64,000 bases of DNA from Adhaeribacter pallidiroseus (GTDB lineage Bacteria > Bacteroidota > Bacteroidia > Cytophagales > Hymenobacteraceae): assembly GCF_003340495.1 (NCBI RefSeq), contig NZ_QASA01000001.1:3410001-3474000 (forward strand), given 5' to 3'. This document shows positions 1 to 8,500 of the stretch, in pieces. The notes below the pieces were generated by a model. The model had not been told where the DNA came from. It ran no database searches and saw only the letters and a program-made list of their open reading frames with translations. The stretch's first letter is position 1. The number at the start of each line of letters is the position of its first letter. The translations under genes and the position numbers were made by a program.

Positions 1-812
1 AAGCAAGCTTCCCAAAATTTGCAGCGTCAGCAACAACATGCGGAACTAGTTATTCGCCAAATTCAAAAACGTTTAAAAGCTCTCCAAACCGAAGCCTCCT
101 ACGCCCAAACAGCCGACGTAATAATGGCCAACTTAACGAACATTCCCGAACGCGCCGAAGAAGTATTATTATATGACTTTTATCAGGACAAGGAGCGTTT
201 ATTTAAATTAAAAGCCACCGAAACACCGCAAAGATTTGCCGAGCGATTATATAAGAAAAGTAAAAACCAGCAAATTGAAGTTCATCAACTGCAAGAGCGC
301 TTAAAACAAAAAGAAGAAGAATATCTAGAAGCTGAAATCTTGTTACAGGAATTATCCACTATTCAGGATAACAAAACCCTTAAAGTTTTTTAAAAAATCA
401 CGAAGAAGACCTAACAGTTAAGGAATCGCCAACGGAAAAGCCTTTTCGGGTGTTTAAAACCAGTGGTTTTCAAATATTAGTTGGCAAAAGTGCTAAAAAC
501 AACAATGTGCTTACCCAGCAATTTACCTTTAAAGAAGATTTGTGGTTACACGCCAAAGATGTGAGTGGCTCGCATGTGGTTATAAAGTACCAAGCCGGAA
601 AAACTTTTCCGGAACCGGTCATTCAAAAAGCGGCACAATTAGCGGCTTATTATTCTAAGCGCAAAACCGATTCGCTCTGCCCGGTTTTATACACGCCTAA
701 GAAATTTGTCCGTAAACGCAAAGGAGCCGCGCCCGGCGAAGTGGTAGTGGAACGGGAAAAGGTAATTTTAGTACAGCCTGGTAATCCTTTCGAGAAAATA
801 CCCGGTTTTTAA
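1..812 (+). pseudogene. rqcH: RqcH (NFACT family) C-terminal half, split by a frameshift
   Basis: This is the C-terminal half of a ribosome quality-control factor that binds split 50S subunits and recruits tRNA-Ala to add C-terminal alanine tails to stalled peptides. The first piece (open from base 1 to the stop at 391-393) is a charged coiled-coil region (EVHQLQERLKQKEEEYLEAE), as expected for the middle of NFACT proteins. The second piece carries the NFACT-R domain with the hallmark DLWLHAKDVSGSHV at about 535-580 and a basic tail. The two pieces are in different frames. One extra T in the T6 run at 386-391 would join them as ...KVFLKNHEEDLTVKES... with no other change. The N-terminal NFACT-N domain lies outside the window. 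The break is therefore either a homopolymer base-call error or a true inactivating deletion. The identity of the family is clear; whether the gene is functional is open. Confidence 0.85.
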
Positions 813-814
813 AC

Positions 815-848
815 AAAAAAGCCGCTGAAAATTTCAGCGGCTTTTTTG
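815..848 (+). terminator. Bidirectional intrinsic terminator between rqcH and tRNA-Leu
   Basis: A 10-bp inverted repeat (GCCGCTGAAA / TTTCAGCGGC, 821-841) is flanked by A6 on the left and T6 on the right, so it can act for both converging transcripts: rqcH from the left and tRNA-Leu from the right. Confidence 0.8.
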
Positions 849-852
849 TTTG

Positions 853-935
853 TGCGCGCGGGGAGATTCGAACTCCCACACCCGTAAGGCACCACCCCCT
901 CAAGATGGCGTGTCTACCAGTTTCACCACGTGCGC
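853..935 (-). tRNA. tRNA-Leu (anticodon GAG)
   Basis: Read on the minus strand the segment folds as a class II tRNA. The acceptor strands are GCGCACG and CGCGCGC with discriminator A. A D-arm with GTGAAACTGGTAGACAC follows, then an anticodon stem CCATC/GGTGG with loop TTGAGGG (anticodon GAG), a long variable arm, and a T-arm GGGAG-TTCGAAT-CTCCC. The CCA end is not encoded (CAA follows). One acceptor pair is A5.C68 rather than A-U, which is unusual. The gene is followed by a strong terminator shared with rqcH. Confidence 0.93.
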
Positions 936-1063
936 AGGTTTATTTTATAGAGCGCAAATGTACGTATCTTTTATAACTCGCACAATACCGATCCTGTAAA
1001 TTTAAACTACCAGAACGTTTAGAACTATTGCCTCATAAAAGATGGCTGAGCATATAATAAGCT

Positions 1064-1106
1064 CATAAAAAACCCGTATTGTTACCAAGCGGAAACAATA
1101 CGGGTT
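1064..1106 (-). terminator. Intrinsic terminator of the small lipoprotein gene
   Basis: A 13-bp perfect stem (AACCCGTATTGTT, 1071-1083, with its complement at 1094-1106) is followed on the minus strand by a T-rich tract (complement of 1066-1070). It lies 64 bases after the stop of the minus-strand lipoprotein gene. Confidence 0.75.
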
Positions 1107-1169
1107 AACTAAGTATAGTGTATTAGAAAATATTATTTTCCTGAATAATTCTATCTTTACAAGTAAAGA

Positions 1170-1382
1170 TTACTGTGCAGCAGCAGAATCAGTAGTGGTA
1201 GTAGCTGCTGAATCAGTTGTCATGGCATCAGTGGCAGCGCTGTCAGTAGACATAGCATCTGTGCTTTCAGTGGTTTCGGTAGTAGTACCTTCACCTTCTG
1301 TTTTAGTTTCTGATTTACAAGAAGAGAATGATACGGCAAGAGCTGTTAAAGCTACGAAGGCGAATTTTGATAGGTTTTTCAT
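1170..1382 (-). CDS. Small Thr/Ser/Ala/Asp-rich lipoprotein
   Basis: A 70-residue predicted lipoprotein. It starts with a lysine-containing n-region and a hydrophobic core (FAFVALTALAVSF) ending in the lipobox SFSSC, so Cys22 would be lipidated. The rest of the chain has no hydrophobic core and is built from short imperfect repeats around TDSAATDAM. It is acidic and threonine-rich and is probably disordered at the membrane surface. I know no specific function. Proteins of this kind are common, poorly described envelope components in Cytophagales. It is monocistronic, has a strong terminator after the stop, and is divergent from the ECF sigma gene that starts 132 bases away. The overlapping plus-strand reading frame in the same place is the antisense of the repeats and is not a gene. 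Confidence 0.75.
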   Translation of the reverse strand: MKNLSKFAFVALTALAVSFSSCKSETKTEGEGTTTETTESTDAMSTDSAATDAMTTDSAATTTTDSAAAQ

Positions 1383-1443
1383 TGTTGTTGTAATTTAAAT
1401 GAGTTTCGGGTTAATTTCCTCTTCATACCGCCAAACAGAAAAG

Positions 1444-1484
1444 GTAACCCAATTAAAATAAATATTTTTTCTGGGTTACATTTG
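1444..1484 (+). promoter_or_regulatory. Candidate promoter with inverted repeat upstream of the ECF sigma gene
   Basis: An inverted repeat GTAACCCA (1444-1451) / TGGGTTAC (1472-1479) has 20 bases between the arms. Its right arm runs into a perfect Bacteroidota -7 element TACATTTG (1477-1484), 30 bases before the sigma factor ATG. No good -33 TTTG was seen, so the promoter call is tentative. The dyad could be an operator. Confidence 0.4.
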
Positions 1485-1514
1485 CAGCCCCAGAAGTATT
1501 AAACAAAGAATTTA

Positions 1515-2090
1515 ATGCATAAAGCACTTTATTTTTCAGATGAAGCCATTATTCACGGGATAGTAAACGACGATGAGGAGGCACTCGCTTACTTATACAA
1601 AATTCATTTCCCCATGATTCTGAACTTTATCTTAACGAATAGCGGCACCGAAGACGAAGCAAAAGATATTTACCAGGAAAGCATTATTGTTTTCTACGAA
1701 AAGATTAAAGCCGGAAGTCTGGAATTAAACTGCCAAATTAAAACCTATATATACTCTGTTTGCAGGCGATTATGGCTTAAGAAGTTAACTGAAAAAAATA
1801 AATACACGAGTACCTCCGTTAACGATTCGGATGCTTTTTTAAATTTATTAAGCGATGCGACGGTAATAGATGAGAACGATCAGAAATTTTCGACCATGGC
1901 CCAAGCTTTAAACCAATTAGGAGAACCGTGCCGCACCTTACTGGAAGATTATTATTTTCAGGATTTATCGATGCAACTGATAACCGAAAAATTTGGTTAC
2001 ACGAATGCGGACAACACTAAAAATCAAAAGTATAAATGCTTAATGCGACTAAAAAAATTGTTTTTTAGTTTGTATAAAATGCAGGAATAA
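1515..2090 (+). CDS. ECF RNA polymerase sigma factor
   Basis: A 191-residue sigma-70 family factor of the extracytoplasmic-function group. Residues about 20-85 form sigma region 2 (AYLYKIHFPMIL, then DEAKDIYQESIIVFYEK, the core-binding and -10 helices). Residues about 120-185 form region 4 with a helix-turn-helix (CRTLLEDYYFQDLSMQLITE, then a KYKCLMRLKKLF recognition helix). The ending NQKYKCLMRLKK is typical of a Bacteroidota ECF subgroup. The next gene, 69 bases downstream on the same strand, has an anti-sigma-like N-terminus, so the pair probably forms a sigma/anti-sigma module. A second sigma factor of the same subgroup lies at 46345-46911. The start ATG is preceded by an A/T-rich leader and a TAnnTTTG box. 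Confidence 0.9.
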   Translation: MHKALYFSDEAIIHGIVNDDEEALAYLYKIHFPMILNFILTNSGTEDEAKDIYQESIIVFYEKIKAGSLELNCQIKTYIYSVCRRLWLKKLTEKNKYTSTSVNDSDAFLNLLSDATVIDENDQKFSTMAQALNQLGEPCRTLLEDYYFQDLSMQLITEKFGYTNADNTKNQKYKCLMRLKKLFFSLYKMQE

Positions 2091-2159
2091 ACAAAGACAC
2101 ACCCTTTAATAATTTTTAAAATATTGGCGGTGCCCTTTACCGGAACGCTGATTAGTACC

Positions 2160-3278
2160 ATGACAGAAAGAGAAACTTTTGTTTTAATTGAACAGTATTT
2201 GGCCGGAGAACTTTCCCGATCAGAGCGAGATGCCTTTGACCTTTACCGGCAAAACGATCCTGTTTTTGCCGACCGCTTTCGCGATTACCAAGAATTGTTT
2301 GGGGCCATGCACGTGTACAAAAACCGGATGGCTTTAAAAGAAAAGCTGCAAACCATTCACACCACCGAAATAGAGTCTTTTTCAGAAAGCATTCAGGCAC
2401 CAGAGCCGGTTCAACCATCTTGGCGAATTTTCTGGAATGAACATTTTGCTACCATGGCGGTAGCTGCCTCCGTAGCAGTTATTACGGTTTTTGGCAGTCT
2501 GCTTAGTATAGATGCTTGGCGCTCCGTTAAAAAACAACAAAATGCCCGTTATTCGGAATTGCGCCGCGAAGTAGATCAGATTAAACGCAGCCAACGAGCC
2601 CTGATCCAGGATATTTCGGGTAAACCAGCTGTTCGTAATCCGAAGGCTGCTTTGCGCCCGGCTTCTTTTATTGGAACTGGTTTTGTATTGAGTGCCGCCG
2701 GCTATTTTGTTACCAGCTACCACGTTATCAAAGATGCCGACTCGGTGTACATTGAAAACAACAAAGGTTTGCGCTACAAAGTAAAAGAAGTGTATAAAGA
2801 TAAATTACATGACTTAGCTATTTTAAAAATAGCTGATTCTAACTTTACTTCTTTTGGTCATTTGCCCTATGCGTTTAAATCTAGTGCTGCTGATTTAGGC
2901 GAAAAAGTTTATACCTTAGGTTTTCCACGCGAAGATATGGTATACGGCGAAGGTTCTTTAAGTTCCCGCACCGGCTTTGAAGGAGACAGCACGGCTTACC
3001 AGATTTCTATCCCGGTTAACCCGGGAAACAGCGGCGGGCCGCTCATCGACAGTCAAGGAAATTTGATTGGTATTATCAGCGGAAAACAAATGGAGCAAGA
3101 AGGAACAGCTTTTGCCATTAAATCGGCTTACCTGAAATCATTGATTCAGGATATGGACCAAGACACTTTAGCCGCGCCTATTTATTTGTCGCGCCGCAAT
3201 AGTTTAGCTGGTTTGGCCCGCACGCAGCAAATTAAAAAACTACAGGACTATGTGTTTATGGTTAAGATTTATAATTAA
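2160..3278 (+). CDS. Membrane-anchored trypsin/HtrA-like serine protease with anti-sigma-like N-terminus
   Basis: A 372-residue protein from the ATG at 2160; an in-frame TTG at 2124 would add 12 residues but is less likely. Residues about 1-60 (LIEQYLAGELSRSERDAF) resemble the cytoplasmic helix of Bacteroidota anti-sigma factors. A single membrane span follows at about 98-118 (MAVAASVAVITVFGSLLSI), then a short coiled coil (ELRREVDQIKRSQ), then a periplasmic chymotrypsin-fold protease. The triad is visible: His188 in TSYHVI, Asp218 in HDLAILKI and Ser291 in GNSGGPL. No PDZ domain is present, unlike DegP/DegS. It follows the ECF sigma gene. I infer that the N-terminus binds the sigma factor inside the cell while the protease senses or processes envelope proteins. 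The protease call is firm; the anti-sigma role is inference. Confidence 0.85.
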   Translation: MTERETFVLIEQYLAGELSRSERDAFDLYRQNDPVFADRFRDYQELFGAMHVYKNRMALKEKLQTIHTTEIESFSESIQAPEPVQPSWRIFWNEHFATMAVAASVAVITVFGSLLSIDAWRSVKKQQNARYSELRREVDQIKRSQRALIQDISGKPAVRNPKAALRPASFIGTGFVLSAAGYFVTSYHVIKDADSVYIENNKGLRYKVKEVYKDKLHDLAILKIADSNFTSFGHLPYAFKSSAADLGEKVYTLGFPREDMVYGEGSLSSRTGFEGDSTAYQISIPVNPGNSGGPLIDSQGNLIGIISGKQMEQEGTAFAIKSAYLKSLIQDMDQDTLAAPIYLSRRNSLAGLARTQQIKKLQDYVFMVKIYN

Positions 3279-3290
3279 TCTGACCTAAAA

Positions 3291-3339
3291 AATAAAAGCA
3301 AAAGGCTTCTCTACCGGAGAGAAGCCTTTTGCTTTTATT
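3291..3339 (+). terminator. Strong intrinsic terminator after the protease gene
   Basis: A perfect inverted repeat of about 21 bp (arms 3291-3311 and 3319-3339, around GGCTTCTC/GAGAAGCC) ends in a T-rich tract. It can stop the plus-strand sigma/protease operon and is nearly symmetrical. Confidence 0.8.
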
Positions 3340-3519
3340 TGTACTATCATTTTTAAATTTTTCATTAACTCATAAGCCTGATTACCTTTAAAACAAGCTT
3401 AAAACGTAAAGTTTAGTAACTCCTCAATCTACTAAATCAACGACCTTACCCCAATAAAATGAGGCATCAGAAATATAAAAATTTAAAAAATCAAAAGATT
3501 CATTGGGCTACATGCTGGG

Positions 3520-4848
3520 TTAATTAGATTTTTGAATAATTAGATTAATCATTTCGGTTAGGTAGGTTCCGGTATAAGGGCCGAAAAAGTTCATATCGTG
3601 GGTTTCGTATTTTTTTAAATTATAATATTTTGCGGGCGTTACATATCCTATGTAGCTGCCGTTAAAACTAGTAACCACTATTTTACGCTTGCTATTCGGT
3701 ACGGTAATTTCCGGCAGTAATTCTCCGGAAAAATCACAGGGTGTACCCATAAACTGCACCGGGCCTGCTTGCAACATAGATAATCCGGCGGGGTATTTAC
3801 CAAACACAGCATAAAATAGCCAAGGCCGAAAACGGCGGTTTGTTTTTAAACGCCACTGTGGTTTACCGAAGCTGATGGGGAAGTAAGCACTTTGCAGACC
3901 TGTTTCGTAGGTAAGCGATACATCTTGTAACTCAGCCTCTATTTTATCAGCTAAGCCTATGGCCAAATTATTTACTTTGGTGTATTCCTCGCCGGGAGCT
4001 TGAGGGCCGTGGCTTCCTATTGCTCCGGCGCCAAATGCGGCCATACTTAGTTGTAACCGTTGCTCGAGTAATTGCACCAAGGCGCCGGGATATTCTGCCG
4101 TTAAACGCAGGTCGTTGGCTGCTACTGAAGTAGGGTGTGCCGAATAAGTACAAATAAGCGCCTTTTCCCCAGTTTTCTTACGAAATTGAATTACCCGGAT
4201 AAAACTATCTATATAGCCTTTGCTGCCAACCAGCCGGTTGTACACCAAGGCCGGGGCGGCTATTTCCTGGTATCCCATTGCTGCAGGTACCGCCGATTGC
4301 TCCGCTTTTACAATAGCTTGCAAAATAGATTGTGCTATTTTATCTACTATTTTAGCACTGTATTTACCCGCCATTATTCTGCCCGCTGGTTTTTGGCCCC
4401 AGCCACCAATACTATAATGAGAATGCGTAGCCGTAAGAAATAAGTTTTTTAAATTATAACCTTTGTCAGCTAGTATTTCCTGTAAACGGGCCGTAACACT
4501 CATCGGCATAATCAACAAATCGGCGGTTACCCAGGCGGCTTTTTGACTGCCCGACCGAAACACGAAAGCCCGCACCCAAATAGAATCATGTACTTGTTCG
4601 TATTTTTTACCTTTTCGCTTCCCATAACCCGCCATTGGCTCCGGCTGAGCAGGAGTAATATTTACTTTCGCCCACCCTATCCGCAAAGTATCGGTGCGGG
4701 TGGCTGGCGCGGGCTCAAAAGCTGTAATGCTAGTTTTGGTTTGCTGGTAATACGCTGTTTGTTGGTAAGGAGTAGTATCCAGTTTCTGTATAAGGCAACT
4801 TTGGCAACCTAAAAGCAACCCGATTAAAATAAATTTAAAATTCTGCAA
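3520..4848 (-). CDS. Neutral/alkaline ceramidase-like lipoprotein
   Basis: A 442-residue predicted lipoprotein (LIGLLLGCQSC, lipidated Cys at 15 or 18) with the N-terminal domain of neutral/alkaline non-lysosomal ceramidases. Recognisable blocks are WAKVNITP at the domain start, the zinc-ligand motif TATHSHY, the AHPTS segment and SHGPQAPG. Members hydrolyse the amide bond of ceramides. Many Bacteroidota make sphingolipids, and several such lipoproteins in this phylum are annotated only as ceramidase-domain hydrolases, so the substrate here is uncertain. The immunoglobulin-like C-terminal domain of the full Pseudomonas-type enzyme seems to be missing: the protein ends about 30 residues after YVTPAKYYNLKKYETHDMNF. 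It is monocistronic and transcribed towards the sigma/protease operon. Confidence 0.8.
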   Translation of the reverse strand: MQNFKFILIGLLLGCQSCLIQKLDTTPYQQTAYYQQTKTSITAFEPAPATRTDTLRIGWAKVNITPAQPEPMAGYGKRKGKKYEQVHDSIWVRAFVFRSGSQKAAWVTADLLIMPMSVTARLQEILADKGYNLKNLFLTATHSHYSIGGWGQKPAGRIMAGKYSAKIVDKIAQSILQAIVKAEQSAVPAAMGYQEIAAPALVYNRLVGSKGYIDSFIRVIQFRKKTGEKALICTYSAHPTSVAANDLRLTAEYPGALVQLLEQRLQLSMAAFGAGAIGSHGPQAPGEEYTKVNNLAIGLADKIEAELQDVSLTYETGLQSAYFPISFGKPQWRLKTNRRFRPWLFYAVFGKYPAGLSMLQAGPVQFMGTPCDFSGELLPEITVPNSKRKIVVTSFNGSYIGYVTPAKYYNLKKYETHDMNFFGPYTGTYLTEMINLIIQKSN

Positions 4849-5580
4849 AATGTAACGGTAATAGGTTAAGTAGCACTGCTATATTTTGGTAAAAGATAAA
4901 TCAAATTCTATTCAAAAGGTTTCCATTACAGGATTGGGTAGTAAGTAATAGACTAAAAATAGAACACCGAAGCTACATTTTTAATGTGCAATAATACAAT
5001 TAATTACAAGGGCATTGGCCAAACACCTATTGGTAAGGTATGTCATGGATGCTCCATTAATTAAATAGTGAATAAGAAGAAAAGGCTATACCGCAGGTTT
5101 ACTGGTAGATTTAAAAGTAAATTCTGTCTGCAAAAATTTAATTACGGAAGATTAGCTAAAAAAATATAAATTACATGTCGTTGAATGAAGATGTGTTAAT
5201 GATACGACTCTGGTGTGCTTCATTTATCCCTGAACCATTAACCATTCTAGTACTAGCATTACTAGCAATGCGTTAACCTCTCCCAGAAATCACCCTGGAG
5301 TCAATAAAGGTATTTGTCATTAAATAAAATAATATATATAGATTATTTATATATAAAAATATTAATAATTAACAGTATAATATACTTAACTAGCAAGGTT
5401 TATGTATTAATAATTTAGAATTAAAGTTATAATATTTTCAATAAACAGATATAAACCATTTAATATAAATTAGCTGAACTTAGCCCTAATTTTAAATTTT
5501 TCCCATATTTTTATTAAAATTACATTCAGAAATTATCAATCTAAAATTGATTATTTCCAAGTTTCAATTCCGGACCTTTT
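4849..5580 (+). other. A/T-rich intergenic region upstream of the DUF11 giant gene
   Basis: No gene longer than a few codons was found. The stretch 5320-5580 is extremely A/T-rich and probably carries the promoter of the following secreted protein. The divergent ceramidase promoter must lie near 4850-4950. Confidence 0.6.
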
Positions 5581-8500
5581 ATGAAAAAATCGCTACGCTC
5601 TCTACACTTATTGTTTGTTTTACTTTTAACTTTTACGCAACTATCTTTTGGTGAGGGCTCTAAACAACTTACTCCGGGCCAGTCCGGGAGTGTTTTAACA
5701 GATCCGACTAATGATAAAGCTGGTTACTTATCGCACGATGCTAATTTACCTGCTAATACCGGGGTAGCTCCTTCTTCACTGAGTTTTTTAAAACCATCCG
5801 GGTTTAGTCGGAATGGAGTTACTTACTCCAAGGATCATCGCCTTTATATCCGAGTAAAAGCGGGCGAAATTTTATACTATGGGGTTCACCGCACTACCCA
5901 CGACCAAGGAACAGGCAATCAGGCTGCTTTAACTATTACCATGCACCGGACTACTACGGGCGGTATTGATGATGCTTCTTACAGTGTAGCCACCACTCTA
6001 ACCAACAACACGGCTTCTACCCGGGGCATGCTCCTCAACACTCCCCAAAATGGCGTAATAGTAAACACGGCCCAAGCATTAGTTGGCCCTAACCGCGGAA
6101 GTATCACCACTGGCTATACTCCTTTATCTATTACTAATAACACTGCCACTGATTACGATTATTACGTGGAATTTACCCAGGTAGGAGAAGCCAATTTGTC
6201 GGATGAACAGCGTTTTTCGGTGTACGATTTATGGGATTTCACGGTAACGGATGCCAGTGGAGTGGAAAAACCCGGCCGGATGCGCAGTAAATTGTGGTCT
6301 TTCTCAGCAGGCGGCACTACCAACGTTTTTTCTAAAACTTTCAACATGTTTCCGCTTATTCCCAGCTTGGATGAGGCCGGTAAATATTTTGTAAAAAAAA
6401 TTGAACTAGCCGGTATTGCTCCGCAAAATTACTTCCGGTTTGTAACCAATAGTACTGGTACTACTTTAGGTACCACCAACGAAGACAAACGAAAAAGCCA
6501 GACTTCACAATCCGACTTTCCGGAATTTTTTAGTTTTGTAAATAACCCAGACCCTGCTATCTGGCTCAGTGCCGCTACTCCTACTTTTAGTGTGGCTATT
6601 AACTCAACGTGTAATACAAGCAACGGAGCAGGTAAATCTACTTTCACCGTTAACTCCAGTCACCGAAGTACTTTTATCGCGCTTATTAACTTAAATGGCC
6701 AAGCGGGATATCAACCTGGTACCACCGACGTGTTAATTGAACAAACCGGGCTCAGCGGCAGCCGCACGGTAGAGTGGAACGGGCTGAATGGTTTAAACCA
6801 GCCGGTGGCCAACAATACAGCTATAACTTATACTTTCCGGAACGGGGCTGCACCTATTCATTTTCCGGTGTGGGATGCGGAAGTAAACAATGGTTTCCGG
6901 GTGGAAGACGTGCGGCCGGTAGCCAGTGCTACCGCTTACAACAGTTTATTATTCTGGGACGACAGCAATCTATCTACTACTTTTTTCCGGCTCCGCAGGC
7001 GCAATTATTTGGTATTGCACCGGCTTCAACGAATACGACGGGCGTGCATAACTGGGGCAGCACTACTACTACGGCCACTAACTATAACGCCGGCGATTTA
7101 AAAACGATTAATACCTGGACTTACGGCTATATAAATTCCCTGGATCAATCTGGTACGTTTACTTACGATTGCAGCGCGGATGTGGGAGTAACACAAACCG
7201 TTTCAACAGGTGCTTATACCATTGGCAAAGCTTTAACCTACACTGTTACTGTTACGAATAATGGTCCTTTACCAGCTACCAATGTTACCGTTACCGATAG
7301 ACTAGATCCAGCAAAATTTGGAGAGATAACCTCTTCCGATGCTGCTTATACTAGTTCCACTGGCGTATGGGCCGTAGGTTCTTTAGCTGTAGGCGCTTCG
7401 CGTACCTTAAACATCACGGCTAAACCCCTAGCAACGGGGCCCGTTACCACTACTGCTACCCAAACCCACACCGAAGCAGATAATAATACAACTAATAATA
7501 GTGCTCCGGTTACCATTACGGTAGTGCCCTCGGCTGATATAGAAGTTAAAAATACGGTACCACAAACCGTTTACAATAACGGCGATTTATTTTCCTATAC
7601 GGTAACCGCTAAAAACTTAGGTCCGAATGCAGCTACCGGAGTAGTTGTTACCGATAAACTACCTACCGGTATTACGCTAGTAACAACTCCTGCAGGCTAT
7701 GATGCTACCTCCGGTAACTGGACAGTGGGCACTTTGGCGGTAGGTGAAACAAAAACCATTACGCTGCCGGTTAAAGCATCGTTGGCAGGATCTTACACCA
7801 CTACTGCCACTTTGGGTAGTAGAACCGCCTATGAACTAGACGAAAACGCCAGTAACAACACCTCCTCCAATACGATAACCGTTAATTCCGCGGCCGACGT
7901 AGAAGTTACTAATGTGGTTTCAAATACTGTTACTAATCAGAACGGAACAATAACCTACACCATCAAAGCCACTAATAAAGGCCCCAATAGTGCGACTAAT
8001 GCAGTAGTTACCGGGCCAATTCCAGCAGGAGTAAATTTTACCAATTACAGTACTACCATTGGTACTGCCTCTACGGTTAATTCTAACCTAGTATGGAATG
8101 TAGGTACTATTTTAACGAATGCTACGCAAACTTTAACGATAACTGCCACACCTACTGCAACGGGTACCTTTACCTTTACGGCTACTCAAAATCATAGTGA
8201 GGGTGATAGTGATAATACCAACAATAGTGCCTCGCAAACGATAACCGTAGCACCTACCGCTGATGTACAGGTTACAAACAGTATTCAATCCCCTAAGGCT
8301 ACTTATGCCAATGGCGATGTAGTTACTTATTTGGTAACCGTTACCAACAATGGTCCCAGCACGGCCACAAACGTTCTCGTGGAAGATCAATTACCAGCGG
8401 CTTCTTTTGACAATATTACTTTTAATCCTGCAGCCGGAACAAGCTATAATGCAGCATCGGGCCAATGGACTGTAGGAACATTAGCGAATGGTGCATCGGC

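Noticed and set aside
380-400. Programmed -1 frameshift in rqcH
   Set aside because: The T6-A6 junction is slippery-looking, but the X-XXY-YYZ heptamer is not in the upstream frame and there is no clear downstream structure. The same T6 pattern recurs in two unrelated genes, so an indel or base-call error is simpler.
697-903. 68-codon minus-strand frame over the rqcH end and tRNA
   Set aside because: It runs through the tRNA and the terminator and is antisense to conserved RqcH sequence.
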